DNA of 64,000 bases from Symsagittifera roscoffensis (taxonomy: Eukaryota > Xenacoelomorpha > Acoela > Convolutidae), in the NCBI RefSeq assembly GCF_963678635.1, contig NC_087067.1, forward strand, positions 27,351,547-27,415,546, read 5' to 3'. Positions 32,081-44,290 of the stretch are shown in pieces; the first letter of the stretch is position 1; each line of letters starts with the position of its first letter. The position numbers and the translations under genes are program-made. A model generated the notes under the pieces. That model was given only the letters and a program-made list of their open reading frames with translations, was not told where the DNA came from and made no database searches.

Positions 32081-34143
32081 GATTCATCCGAGAATACCAA
32101 TCCGAATTTCATTTTACTATCTCATTTTGGTATGGAAGGTGCAACCACTTTTTCTTCCAATACAAGTAATAGCTCGATTTTTTTACTTGTAATAATTATC
32201 ATCTCTGATTTTCTAGGCTCGCAAATTTTTAGTAACACTGCTTGCTCGTAATCAAAGTAGCAATCACGTATATCTTCATTAATGAAAAGGTTGTAGTCAT
32301 TCCAACGATTCCCGACATGTAATGGTAAAACTTCTTATTTATTTGTCCACAGTAAACACTGGACATCAGTCTTCCATAGATTCCTTGGTCAGTCTGAGCT
32401 CTTCTTTGGAAAATTTCCTGGTTTAATCTATTGTTTTCGAGGTCTCCTTTTTCCATTATGTTTTAATGGTTTGTTTTTCTGCCAACAAAACATGGACTCC
32501 TCGAGTCTGAGAATCTCGCAATCCTTCTCTCAAAAATTTTGTAGATTCTCAAGCTGAGTGCATGAACTATGGAGTCTAATCTGTGCAAAAAAAATATCGG
32601 ATAAGAGGATATTCAAGTAGTTTTTAAGACAATTTCTTGAAGTCATCCCAGCGCTCTGTCTCCTTCCTCACCTTTTGGTAGACCATTAAAATTCTGGGGT
32701 TTTTTGTTATTTGCCCGGTTGTTATGTCGTAAGGTCTGAGATTCCATGATTTAGGATATGTTTCTTCAAGTACTCTTTCGACGTCAACCATTCTATCACG
32801 GAAGTATTTGTTGAAAATGATGGCTGTCCTTTCGGGTTCAGCTATTCTTTCGAATTGAACTTCCTTGCTCATTGTCCTTGCAAAAAGTTCTGCGCACACC
32901 AATACAATTTGCTTCAATCGACTACTGAAATGAGGTGTAGATGCAGCACTGACCTTCTACATGTTTCTTTTTTTTTCGGGCCAGGAATTGCAAATGTCAA
33001 TGTAGGATGGTATATAACTGTCTCAAAATCACTTGATACCCTGTGATCCTCTCTGATCCTCACAGCCGAGCACAAATCAACCAGCAGTGGTATTTCGACC
33101 ACATTGCACCGCACATCCTCGTCTCTTTCGATTCTCTCATCCTCTCCCGTTCCGAATCAATTTTGCTGCACGAGTTACTGTATCAGCGTGTGCCTCAGAA
33201 CTCCCAATTTCGTCCAGTAGGTTGTGGCTGTTTGCAGATCGAACTTTTTTACGTTCTCTCAAATCTGCTCTGAACATCGTGTTATGGTTTTGATTTTTCC
33301 CAGTCTGCTGTAAATTGTGGCGATTAGCGTCAGCAGACAATCCATTCCGAGATTTCTTACTCCCTCTGTCAATAGCACGGAAGGTCCCTTTTGAAAGTTT
33401 CTGCTCCAAAATCATGAATAGCCTCAGGATCACCACATTTGACTAGACAGTGACCACTTGAAGAATTTTTGTATCAGGCAGCGAGATAGTCTTGGGACAG
33501 TTTTCACCAGTAAGGACGCAATCAATCCTGCTCTCAATCCTTCTTACATGCTCTCCGTTCTCTTATAGTCTTCTTCTCTTCAAACATTCTCTGTCCAGAA
33601 CGTTTGCAGCTTAGTTCTGATTGTCTTGTCAACAAATTTAGTAGGCTTCTCGTCTTTTTCTTTCGCAAGATTCAACTCCTTCATGATATTTTTCTGGATT
33701 TGGGCAATTATTGTTGGATCTCGTTCAAAAGCGTCCATGGCTTTTGCTGCAACTCGAGGAATCAAGTACAGCCAATTGTATGCCCCAGTTTTTTTTCTCA
33801 AGACTAAGGTTCCTATGTGAGCTTCTGTTTTTTTTTCTGCTTTTTGTCTAGCTGCCGTCGCTCCCTCTATGGCTCGCGTAAATCTGCGGTAACTCTTTTT
33901 GGTCTTATAACTGGCAGGTCTTAATCCTGCCATAAGGATGGACGAGACCATCGTTATGTCTGCCATCTTCGAGATGCCTTTGCACCTGTCATCGTCTTGT
34001 ACTATATCATAGGAATCTTCCATTCGCTTTCTTTTACTGCTAAATTAGTAGTCCATGCTGCAGGTTAGGGATCCAACTTTTTTTTTTAGACTTCCGTTGC
34101 TGCCCAATTTCATTTGAATGTCGTTGATTTGAAATTCGACCAT
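32081..34143 (-). pseudogene. P-family protein, best N-terminus (U3)
   Basis: The most complete 5' part of P. The frame 34023-33580 (147 codons) starts MEDSYDIVQDDDRCKGISKM. It passes a basic stretch (SYKTKKSYRRFTRAIEG), NWLYLIPRVAAKAMDAFERD and IMKELNLAKEKDEKPTKFVD, and ends through a 1-base shift at FWTE. In the same phase upstream, an ATG at 34141-34143 opens 32 codons that end in TAA at 34045-34047; after the TAA the frame reads SSKRKRME, a possible nuclear-localisation signal. The true start may be 34143 with a stop mutation, or 34023. Downstream blocks are 33436-33137 and 32917-32624 (the latter contains YPKSWNLRPYDITTGQITKN and RKETERWDDFKKLS). Confidence 0.62.
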
Positions 34144-34269
34144 TAATTTTCAGCGCGCCTTGACTTTTTTTACGTCCTCGTTAGATACACTACTTCGTCG
34201 TTGCTCTCTTGACGTTTGACATTAACTTTAAATCTCCTCCCTAAATAGTAAGTATTACAAAGAACACTC

Positions 34270-34292
34270 ACGAAATGACAACGCAAATTTAT
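34270..34292 (-). promoter_or_regulatory. Conserved block upstream of P (U3)
   Basis: Third occurrence of the AATTTGCGTTGTCATTT core, 250 bp upstream of the ATG at 34023 and 130 bp upstream of that at 34143. Confidence 0.35.
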
Positions 34293-34398
34293 AATTGCAC
34301 CAATAATAACTCAAATGACAATGCATTAAATGCTGACTTGACTTAATTCCTGCAATATTGCTTATTGATGTATTTATATAATACTGGTATGGGCGCTA

Positions 34399-35239
34399 TC
34401 CAGCTTGTGCACGACCGTACCTAAACGGAAGGGCCCCTTTTAAAATTTACTATTTTAAAAATATATATACATAAAAAAATAATGACTCAAAACAACTTAA
34501 GTTTTTTTCATCACAATTCAATTTCAAGCTTAGTTAGCTTGGTTGCTCATTTGAATTTTTCTCAATCAACGAGTTTAGAAGTAGAGAGCTGACACTAAGG
34601 CTATAGTTACACTCTGGCTAAAACAAAAAATTTTGAACTAACTTACATGTTAGCCTGAAATTATCTCGTAAAATGCGGTGATATATATCAGATGATGAGT
34701 ATCGAAATATAAGTGAAATCGTCTGGTACTGTAGAAAATGCATCAAGATAAGACAGAAAAAAGTGCAGCAAGCTAAGTTACTTCTCAAAAGAAGAGTGAT
34801 TCTGAAAAGGTGCTACGGGCTGCAAACTTACTACATCCAAATTTACAATTCACTTTAGAGACACTTAACAAAAACGGAAAACTGGCATTTTTGGATTTAC
34901 AAATTACAAAAACAGGAAAAGTAACTGTGGGTAGTATCAAAAACCAACAAATACAGGTAACATACTAAATTTTTTTCAGTACACGAGAAGTGTGATTAAA
35001 GGAACTGTTCACCGGGTTTTCCGCAGTACGTCAACGTGAAGAAAATGATAAAGCCATGAAAATCAACAGTGATCAGTGGTTGGATAACCAATATCCGAAA
35101 AGTTGGTCGTCGCTGGTGGCGTCGCATGCCCTTGAAAAGATCATCAGCGAGGGCAAACACAAAAAGAACATGGCTGAGAAAAAGAAGGGTGATCTTGAAA
35201 AGGTGTTATGGGCTGCAAACTTACTACATCCAAATTTAG
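34399..35239 (+). mobile_element. Penelope-like element fragment, truncated unit U4
   Basis: Matches U3 up to CATCCAAATTTA at about 35239, then passes abruptly into P-family sequence of another subfamily. The frame 35056-35250 keeps QWLDNQYPKSW and the start of the duplicated RT block. This breakpoint ends array U. Confidence 0.7.
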
Positions 35240-35249
35240 TTGTTTGCTG

Positions 35250-37310
35250 AGCCCTTGTTTTTATTTTAAAAGGAGAGCTACTCTTCGACTCACTATGAAT
35301 TGTGTTCAGTGAGGCTAAGGGAGATACCAGCGTGGAAGATTCATCTTCCACTAGCTCATTCGTTGAAGCCAGAGTCTCCAATCCGTCGTCTTTGCCGAGA
35401 AAGTTAAAAACCAGATTTGACGCTCCACCTACTGAGACCTTGTCTTGGGCGTGTTTTCCCGTTTGAAGTGGACCTTAATCCATCAGTTCTTCCATTCGAA
35501 GATGCCTCTGATCTTAACCCTCCCTTGCCAATGGGCTTTGATCCTGAAGGTCTTTGCTCGGCAACTTCTTTCTCTTCAACAGGCAGTTCGGCCCAACCCA
35601 CTCGCCAGCCGACTTGTCTTCTTGCTCATCCTCCATTATGACGACTTCTTCACAGCCAAGGGGTGCTAGAGCATCTCTAGTCCAGAATCTTTCAAATTGC
35701 TCTGACATTTAGAACAATTAGCGCCGCTTCTCAAAGATTAATTTTTCAGTCATAATGGTTGCCGCAAGGATCAACTTAGCCCAATCTTTGTTCAGTTTTC
35801 CGGGCTTGGGAGTTGCGTCATCGCTCATCCTGCTCCTAGTCAATTCCTTCAAGTATGCAAACTGGGTGTATTGCAGTAAGGCATCTTTTCTGCCTAAAAA
35901 CATGGATCCGTTGAGTCAGAGAATCTCCCCATCCTTCTCTCCAAAGCTCCGCACGTTCTCAATCCGTGTGCTTGAACTACGGAGTCTGCTCTCAGTAAAA
36001 TTTTCGGATAAGAGGATGTTGAGGTATTTCTTCAGACAGGTTCTTGAAGTCATCCCAGTGCTCAGTCTCTTTTCTTACTATCTGGAACCAAAATAGCAAT
36101 CTGGGGATTCGTGTTAATTCCCCGCTTGACTTGTCGTATGGTACAAGAGTCCATAACTTCGGATATATTTCGTTAAGTCCTCTTTCGATGTCAAATTTTC
36201 TATTACGGAAGAGATAGTTGCAGTTGATGGCTGTCATTTCGGATTTCACCGACTCTTCCGAATAAAAAGTTCTCGCTCAGGGCTTCACGCAGGACATTCT
36301 GCGCACAACAATTGAAAATGCTTCAATTATCCATTGAGATTAAGTTCAAGTGCAGCACTGACCTCTGTGTTTCTTTTTTTTAAGGCCAGGAATTGCAAAT
36401 GTCATGGTCGAACCGTACACAATTGTCATAAATTAACTGACTCCCTGTAATCTTCTCTGATCCTCAAAGCTAGGCACAAGTCTATGAGTGGTGGCCTGCC
36501 GACCACATTGCATTGCACATCCTCATCTTTTTTAATTATTTCATCCTCTTCCGCTTCAAAATCACTCTGTTGTAGGAGATATTGGGTCAACGTATCTCCC
36601 GGATCTCTCATGTTTGTCCAGAAGGCTGTGGCTCTTTGCAGATCGAACTTCTTTACATTCTCTCGCATCTGCTCTGAACATTGTCTTAGGGTTTTGAACT
36701 TTCCGCAGTAGGTCATGGCGATTAGCGTCAGTAGACCATCCAGTCGGAAACTTATTACTCCCTCTCTCAATAGCACGGCGGAAGATCTCTGCTCCAAATG
36801 TCACGAATATAACCCGGATGAGCACAGTTGACAAGGCGGTGACTGCCTTGACCAATTTTCGTGCCAGGTACGTAGAAAGTCAAGAGTAAGTGTTCGCCTT
36901 GAAGGAACCGGTCAATTCTACTCCCAATCCTTCTAGCAAGCTATCCGTTCTTGTGTAGCCTCTTTCTCTTCGTACATTCTCTGCCAGAACGTTTCCTGCG
37001 TAGTTATTTTCACCCTATCCAAAAATTTAACAGTTTTCTCGCCTTCTTCTTCCGCCAGAGTCAAATCCTTCTCCTTCAGGATATAACTGTGCATTTTGGC
37101 GATTTTCGACAGACCTTTATCGAAAACAATCAAAAACAATGCAGCAACTCGAGGAGTCAAATGCAACCACTTGTTTTCCTTCAGTTTCGTTCTCAAAACC
37201 AAGGCCTCTAATCGAGCTCCTTTTTCTGAAGCATGTTGTCTTGATGTGGCTCACTCTAATCCTCGTTCTCGCGGAACTAAAGGTCGTTTGACATATCAAT
37301 GAATACTCAA
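35250..37310 (-). pseudogene. P-family protein, divergent copy Y
   Basis: A different subfamily of P with longer open stretches, mostly in one phase. The blocks are 37202-36933 (KWLHLTPRVAA, EEEGEKTVKFLD, YEEKEATQERIAC); 36797-36426 (DGLLTLIAMTYCGKFKTLRQ, ENVKKFDLQRATAFW, PLLIDLCLALRIREDY); 36249-35992 (LWTLVPYDKSSGELTRIPR, RKETEHWDDFKNLSEE); 35903-35718; and 35708-35514. Three of these align clearly with P in array U, so sequence pattern is conserved across subfamilies, which suggests P was once under protein-level selection. Sequence down to about 35250, including an acidic Ser-rich frame, seems to be the end of this copy before the break with U4. Breaks remain, so I call it a pseudogene, although an intron-containing gene cannot be excluded. 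Confidence 0.58.
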
Positions 37311-37371
37311 TGATCGTCATTTACTTCCAGTTTCATCTCTAGTTGTGCTGTCTGTTGAAACTGAAATTTAC

Positions 37372-37553
37372 ATGAACAAAAATGGCAATTTAAAAATGGA
37401 TATGCAAACCAAGGCAACAGTTGGTGCAATCCTAGGGACAAATTGCAGTTCCACGAATTTACATGAACAAAAATGGCAATTTAAAAATGGATATGCAAAC
37501 CAAGGCAACAGTTGGTGCAATCCTAGGGACAAATTGCAGTTCTTTGTACAAAT
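37372..37553 (+). repeat. 91-bp tandem duplication in G2 gag
   Basis: Two copies (starting ATGAACAAAAATGGCAATTT at 37372 and 37463) of the segment just before the zinc knuckles. The second copy is followed by a short repeat of TACAAATTGCAGTTC (37546-37565 region). Confidence 0.9.
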
Positions 37554-37819
37554 TGCAGTTCCACGAATCATCATGTATCAGCTTGTCTGACATACAAACC
37601 AGGCATCAGACAATCGAGTTTTGCTTAGAAGAAGACGATGCATCGGACACTGATCATGAACGAACTATAAGGATATTAACCTCAAAATTTGGCCCCAGTC
37701 GTTTCTTTTGTAACCTGGAGGGTCATTTTAAATCGGACTGTTTACAATTTTGGTATGCCGTTGCGGAAACTACGAAGAGGCTTCATCAGGTGATAAAGCT
37801 AGCAAGGCACGTCTGTTGA
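37463..37819 (+). pseudogene. G2 gag nucleocapsid remnant
   Basis: A 118-codon frame related to G1: EEDDASDTDHERTIRIL, then the second CCHC knuckle FFCNLEGHFKSDC intact. The first knuckle is destroyed by the nearby duplication and a frameshift. Sequence continues in broken frames to about 38090 (equivalent of the linker before the protease). Confidence 0.8.
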
Positions 37820-38143
37820 GTAAAACGGAAGCTCAGAGTAAGGAGAAGTCTCAAGGACTGGCCACAAAGGAGATGCAAGCCTGTTGGAGAAAACAATCGG
37901 AGCGGAAACCGAGACAGCTACAATCGATTAGAAGGCGGCAGCAAGGGATGCCTTGAACAAGGTTTAACGAGATGGAGCTTAAAATTTGGCAAAGAAGGAG
38001 ATTGAACAGAGAAACAAGCTTGAACTGAGGAATGAGAGGGCTCAAGACCAACTCAATGTCCCCGAAGCATCAACAGTAGAAGAGACTTAGGCACCAAATA
38101 GCTTGAGCACGAAACTGATTTTTTCTCCGGTCAGACATTTGGA

Positions 38144-38969
38144 ATGGTGCCTCAGTGCAGCAAGATACAGTGCATAATCTCGAAAGCGGAGCATCAGATA
38201 ATCAGAAATCTCAGTGAACGCTCGGAGTTCACCATGATGCACCTGAACTTTTATTCGTACTATCTGAGACAAGCAGAGCCGCACGGTTCAATGAAGGCTG
38301 CGCGAGCCTTGTTATTGACAGGTGGCACTTAGACCATGAAATTCAGGGGGCATTACGTGTAAGTTTACGGAACATATCAAGTAATGCTCAACGTAGATGG
38401 TAACAACATTTACACTATGACATATTTGAAAACAGACAAAGAGCAGATCGGGCAGATATACTTCGGTCAAGAAGAGCTGAAGATCCGTAGTAATGGTCAC
38501 GACGCCATGATGGAAAAGTTAGCGGTACATTGGATACGAGGCAGATATGGCTGCACATCTAGCTAGACACAGACGGGAGAAGACGGGAGTCACCGGAGTC
38601 ACAGGAGCATTGATCAGTGTAATACCGATCAAAACATGAAAGAGAGATGGTTGCATCAGGAATGGTCTAAGACCCACGAAACTGAGATCTGAGATTGGCA
38701 ACCACCAATCACGGGGCGTTGATTTGGCAGGAACAACTCCAATAACAGTACCCCAGATGGCAAAGAAGAACTTTTGGATAAAGTTTTTTGGAGTTGAAAG
38801 CATGGACGACTCAGATCAGCTCAATTTAGGGTGTGCTTTAGGCAGGATTTTTGATGGGCTGATAGGGACTGATAAGAGTAAGAACACATGGAGGAATTAT
38901 TTTAAGCGACCATTAAAAAGGATAAAAACGAATGAAAACAAAATCTCATTTTTAAAGAAGGAAATGTAG
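38144..38969 (+). pseudogene. G2 pre-protease and protease remnant
   Basis: Three frames align with the G1 NC-PR product. 38144-38332 has HQIIRNLSERSEFTMMHLNF, AARALLLTGGT. 38384-38566 has LNVDGNNIYT, EQIGQIYFGQEELKIR. 38724-38969 has AGTTPITVPQMAKKNFWIKF. Between them, near 38580-38635, the protease region reads VTGVTGALISVIPIKT: the catalytic Asp-Thr is gone but Gly-Ala is present, supporting Gly as ancestral where G1 has Glu. 39130-39236 continues with RKLGYDLPL. Confidence 0.78.
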
Positions 38970-39238
38970 AATTAAAGTCTAGGAAGAAAGTCGTAATGAC
39001 TTTCAAGACGTGAAAAATGAAACCCTTGAGCTAAAGTAGCAAGCTTGCCTGGTTCACTGATTTTAGGCGAAAGCTGTTCCGTCACACTAAATGGGCAATG
39101 TGTGAGTGTTTTTGTAATTTACACTGGACATGCCCGTTTCAATCCATTGCGGAAGAAAACTTGGCTACGATTTGCCACTGAGAATATATTCTGAGGAAAT
39201 ATCCAATCTCAATAGACATCGAGTGAAGGACTGTCCTT

Positions 39239-39438
39239 NNNNNNNNNNNNNNNNNNNNNNNNNNNNNNNNNNNNNNNNNNNNNNNNNNNNNNNNNNNNNN
39301 NNNNNNNNNNNNNNNNNNNNNNNNNNNNNNNNNNNNNNNNNNNNNNNNNNNNNNNNNNNNNNNNNNNNNNNNNNNNNNNNNNNNNNNNNNNNNNNNNNNN
39401 NNNNNNNNNNNNNNNNNNNNNNNNNNNNNNNNNNNNNN
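39239..39438. other. Assembly gap (200 N)
   Basis: Run of exactly 200 N, typical of a scaffold join of unknown length. Any reading frame across it is meaningless. Order and distance of G2 parts on either side are uncertain. Confidence 0.99.
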
Positions 39439-41081
39439 CCTGAAGAAGATAGAGGAGGCTCTAGTAGATCTAGAGAAAAGAAACCATCACGGGAACTAAA
39501 TTATGTGGACGGTCAAAAAATGGAGCACCAGATAAAAGAGATCTGGAGAAGGACAGTTACCGGATCTTGAGACAATACTACAAGCAGAAAGATGGGCGGA
39601 TGTATATGAAAAAAGAGGGGTTTTACGCCTGCAAAATTAGAAGAGAAGATAAGGTTCTGTACAACTACAATGCTATCAAACAGAACTATTGCTCAGGTCA
39701 CATGATCAGAAGTGACACCAGGGGATTGGTAAGATGTACGAGAAGATCTTGAAATGCTTCGAGTGGCCTGCAAAAAAAGTATATGAAAAGAGGGTTAATG
39801 CATGTCTGTAATGCCAACAGTTGAAACAAAGCCTGCATTGGACCTAGATCTTTATGACATAGTCGAAGCGGACAAAGACTCTCTTTACAGTCACTTGAGT
39901 CGTCCAATTTTTTTGAGGTGGTGCAAATTGATCGTCAGAAAATATAAATGACAGACAGTGTCTGTAATCAGGTCCCGGTGATGATCGATCATTTTACGAA
40001 GTACGCAGAAATGTACCCAGTAAAAGGCCTCAGTTGAGGAGTTTTACGACCAACTGATCAATAGTTGGATAGCCAGGCATGATGCCGATGACATTTTAGT
40101 TGGACAATGGGACTGCTTTTGTACGCAAAATTACTAATGAGCTGATGTTGATTTCTCAAGTAGCTATAGCTGATTCTACAACATACCACCTACAGACGAA
40201 TGGCTCAGTAGAGAAACAAAACCGAACTTCGCTATTGATGTTGAGGATATTGTGTTCACGATGTATGACAGACTGGAATAGATGTTTGTAACAAGTGATA
40301 GGGCTTATAACAGAAAAGAGCACTCTAATACAGGTACTAGTACACACATTTTGCTGTCAGGGCCCGACAATTCTCTGCACTAATATTTTATAAATCCTGA
40401 GACTGAAGGCAAAGCGACATCAACGCAGGTCTACGTTAGAGATGTCATAAGGAGAGAACAGTATCTCAATGACTAGTGCAGACGCACCACGAAACATGTG
40501 CAAGCAAGGCAGAGGAAGAAACTAGACAACACCCCAGCAACTGCCAAAGCATACTCAGAAGGTGATTAAGTATAGATCATTCAGAATTCATTCCTACCGA
40601 AGGGTATTAAAAATGCTGAGGAAAGGGAGGGGTCGTTCATGATAACTGAAGTACAATAAGGCGAACATTTCTACAGACTCAGCACTGGCTCAGCTGCACA
40701 ATTTGAGATCATCAAACCCAATAAACATCCACAGAAGACTGGTATTTATCTGGAGACATGAAGAAGGTCGATTATTTGATGATAAACCCTGCCTGCGATG
40801 GAAATGAGAAAGGCAAATTGAGAAGAATGGCGGAAATGCAGTCTTGGAGGCTGGAACAAAGATCCCATTGGAAATTGATGCTAATGACATAGTCGTAGCG
40901 GACCAGAAAACATTACCTTATGCAGAGGAAGATATAAGTAACCCCGAGCAGAGGAAGGCCACTGAGAATACAGAGCCATTTCGGGTCTACATTTCACAGT
41001 GCAGCGACGACAAAGTAATAGAGAAGGACCCGCGAAAAAAAAACAAGCCTGAATTAGACGACATTGTAGTTGGCTGATAGA
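39439..41081 (+). pseudogene. G2 integrase unit X1
   Basis: Starts at PEEDRGG, then a spacer end (MKKEGFYACKIRREDKVLY), zinc-finger remnants, integrase core remnants (MIDHFTKYAE near 39980; TTYHLQTNGSVEKQNRT near 40180, Glu of the DDE present), C-terminal region, and an acidic tail (LEIDANDIVVADQKTLP at 40860) that leads straight into the next PEEDRGG at 41082. Many frameshifts and stops. Confidence 0.75.
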
Positions 41082-42686
41082 CCTGAAGAAGATAGAGGAG
41101 GCTCTAGTAGACCTAGAGAAGAGAAATCCATCACGGGAACAAAATTTTGTGGACGATCAAAAGATGGAGCACCAGATAAAAGAGATCTGGAGGAGGACAG
41201 TCACCGGATCTTGAGACAATACTGCATGCAAAAAGATGGGCGGTTATATATGAACAAAGAGGGGTTTTACACCTGCAAAAGTAGAAAGGAAGATAAGGTT
41301 CTGTACATGTACAACGCGATAGTGTTGCCTCAACGCTATCAAACGGAACTATTGCTCAGGTCACATGATCAGAAGTGACACCAGGGGATTTGTAAGATTT
41401 ACCAGAAGGTCTTGAAATGCTTCGAGTGGCCTGGAAAGGAAAAAGTATATGAAAAGAGGGTTAATGCATGTCTGTAAGGCCAACAGTTCAAACAAAGCCT
41501 GCTTTGGCCTGAATCCTTTTGACGTAGTCGAAGCGGACAAAGACTCCCTTTGCAGTCACTTGAGTCGTCCAATTTTTTTGAGGTGTTGCAAATTGATCGT
41601 CAGAAAATATAAATGACAGACAGTGTCTGTAATCAGATCCCGGTGATGATCGATCATTTTACGAAGTACGCAGAATTGTACCCAGTAAAAGGCCTCAGTT
41701 GAGGAGACTTGCGCACAACTGATCAATAGTTGGATAGCCAGGCATGATGCCGATGACATTTCAGTCGGACATTGGGACTGCTTTTATACGCAAAATTACT
41801 AAGGAGCCAATGTGGCGTTCTCAAGTAGCTATAGTTGATTGTACAACATACCACCTGCAGACAAATGGCTCAGCAGAGAGGCAAAACCGAACTTCGCTAA
41901 CGATGTTGAGGGTCTACTGTTCCCGATGTATGACAGACTGGAATAGATGTTTGCCAGAAGTGATTGGGCTTATAACAGTAAACAGCACTCTACTACAGGC
42001 ACTAGTCCACACATGTTGCTGTCAGGGCCCGAGATATCTCTGCACTAACATTTTTTATACTTGAGACTGAAGGCACAACGACATCGCCTCAGGTCTACCT
42101 TAGAGATGTCATGAGGTGTCAGCGTTAGCTCAATGATTAGTGCAGACGCACCACGCAACAAAGCAGAGGAAGAAAATAGACAAGAGCGCAGCTACTGCCA
42201 AAGCTTACTCAGAAGGAGATTTTGTAAGAGTCTTTCAGGTTTTATTACTACCAAAGGGTACTAAAAATTCTAGAGAAAGGGAAGGGTCGTTCATGATAAC
42301 TGAAGTACAACAAGACTAACAATTCTACAGACTCAGATTTGGCTCAGCTGCACAATTTGAGGAGATCAAACACCATACACCATCCACCATACCCTGCCTG
42401 CGAAGTCAATGAGAAAGGCAAAAATAAGAAGAACCGCGGTAATGCTGTTCTGGAGGATGGAACAAAGCTTCCATTGGACCTGGATGCTAATGACATAGTC
42501 GTAGTGGACCAGAAAAACATTACCCATGCAGAGGAAGATAGAGAAGACCCCGAGCAGAGGAAGGTCACTGAGAATACGGAGCCAGATCCGGGCTACATTT
42601 CACAATGCAGCGACGACAAAGTAATAGAGAAGGACTCGCGAAAAAAAATAATCCTGATTGAGACGAGCCTGTGGTTGGCTGATAGA
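41082..42686 (+). pseudogene. G2 integrase unit X2
   Basis: Second tandem unit, 1,643 bp after the first. Frame 41070-41378 gives GAPDKRDLEEDSHRILRQ and KVLYMYNAIVLPQRYQTELL, clearly matching the G1 spacer. The core remnant includes QSDIGTAFIRK (second Asp) and YHLQTNGSAERQNRT (Glu), separated as in a DD35E core, but the first Asp region lies in another frame. The acidic tail (42339-42794 frame) again runs into PEEDRGG. Confidence 0.75.
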
Positions 42687-43439
42687 CCTGAAGAAGATAG
42701 AGGAGGCCCTAGTAGATCTAGAGAAAAGAAACCGTCACGGGAACTGAATTATGTGGACGGTCAAAAACTGGAGCACCAGATAAAACAGATCTAGAGAAGG
42801 ACAGTTACCTGATCTTGAGACATTACTACAAGCAGCAAGATGGGCGGTTGTATTTGAACAAAGAGGGGTTTTACACCTGCAAAAGTAGAAAGGAAGATAA
42901 GGTTCTGTACATGTACAACGCGATAGTGTTGCCACAACGCTATCAAACGGAACTATTGCTCAGGTCACATGATCAGAAGTGACACCAGGGGATTTGTAAG
43001 ATTTACCAGAAGGTCTTGAAATGCTTCGAGTGGCCTGGAAAGAAAAAAAGTATATGAAAAGAGGGTTAATGCATGTCTGTAAGGCCAACAGTTCAAACAA
43101 AGCCTGCTTTGGCCTGAATCCTTTTGACGTAGTCGAAGCGGACAAAGACTCCCTTTGCAGTCACTTGAGTCGTCCAATTTTTTTGAGGTGTTGCAAATTG
43201 ATCGTCAGAAAATATAAATGACAGACAGTGTCTGTAATCAGATCCCGGTGATGATCGATCATTTTACGAAGTACGCAGAAATTTACCCAGTATAAAGGCC
43301 TCAGCTGAGGAAACTTGCGATCACCTGATCAATAGTTGGATAGCCAGGCATGATGCCGATGACATTTCAGTCGGACATTGAGACTGCTTTTGTACGCAAG
43401 TTTACTAAGGAAGTCAATTGTCGTTCCCAAGTAGCTATA
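42687..43439 (+). pseudogene. G2 integrase unit X3, interrupted
   Basis: Third unit, 1,605 bp after X2. Spacer, zinc-finger and first part of the core, broken off at CAAGTAGCTATA (43439) by the P fragment. Confidence 0.72.
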
Positions 43440-44290
43440 TTTTATTGGAATGTTGAAGATTTTACACAATGTCTATAAAAAATCTATAACTTTTAGACAA
43501 TCAAATTCTTGTGACAGATCATTAATCGGTCCTTCCTGTTGGTTGTTCTCTCCAACATGAACTTCCAATCATCGAATTGCCATCATTACTTCAATTACTA
43601 ATATCGTTGAGGGATGCAACGAACCTGGTAACAAACAATGCGCAATGATCCATTATCGAAGGGTTGATCCACTATCGTCCTCGTGATCTTCACGTCCACT
43701 AACACAAAGTGTACTGGGTTTCAGCTTTTGCAAATTGAAGCCACTTCTACAGTCATGGCTGTGAATATCTCATGCTTTTTATGTAGATTCAATAAAGACT
43801 CTAGAGAAGCCAGTATGCTGTACAATCTTAGTGCAGTCACTAGAATCACTTCGGTTCCTCCTTGACAACCTGCTACTAGCTCTGTTCCTCCCCTTTTCTC
43901 GGTTAATTCTAGAGTCTGCGGTCATCAAATTATAGATACTGTTGAGGTCGCGCAAAATAGAATCAGCAATCAGGTGCCTTTCTTGTGTCCTGGGTCGCTT
44001 GCAATATCGCATCGGCGTTGAGACTTGGACACCGTTTTGGCTTCAGTAGTTCCCACATGACCATCAAACTTGTCCTTGGTAATTCAACTGAGAATCCCAT
44101 TCTAAACTCCACTCTGCTATCAGACTTCCGTTCAGAAGGTGCAGTCTTTTTTCTCCGAATACAGGTCCCAACTTTACTTGTTAACCGAAATAGCAATCAC
44201 GTATACCTTCAGTGTTGGATCGGTTATAAACCATTCCAACAGTTCCCGATACGTTAGGGTACGACTTCTGCCTGATTGGTCCACATCTTT
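43440..44290 (-). pseudogene. P-family fragment lodged in G2
   Basis: Minus-strand P sequence of the V subfamily: frames 44196-43963 (SRVEFRMGFSVELPRTSLMV, LNADAILQATQD) and 44012-43779. The part 43440-43920 is nearly identical to 53815-54290 and 59440-59905. It is flanked by direct repeats of G2 (43122-43439 and 44296-44613). Confidence 0.75.

Larger units (their letters stand above)
13752..35239. repeat. Large tandem array U, four units
   Basis: Head-to-tail units start at 13752, 19404, 27106 and 34399, each beginning TCCAGCTT(G/A)TGCACGACCGTAC and running into an AT-rich leader. Unit lengths are 5,652, 7,702, 7,293 and 841 bp (the last truncated at about 35239). Each full unit contains a plus-strand PLE fragment, a block of P-family 3'-flank sequence, a minus-strand PLE fragment with hammerhead-like motif, and a minus-strand P pseudogene. 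U1 lacks about 0.7 kb carrying the P N-terminus. U2 is a mosaic switching at about 22308. U3 carries an internal tandem duplication of P. Confidence 0.92.

Noticed and set aside
39130-39570. Open frame spanning the N run
   Set aside because: The frame is open only because N codons hide stops; the two sides belong to different parts of G2.
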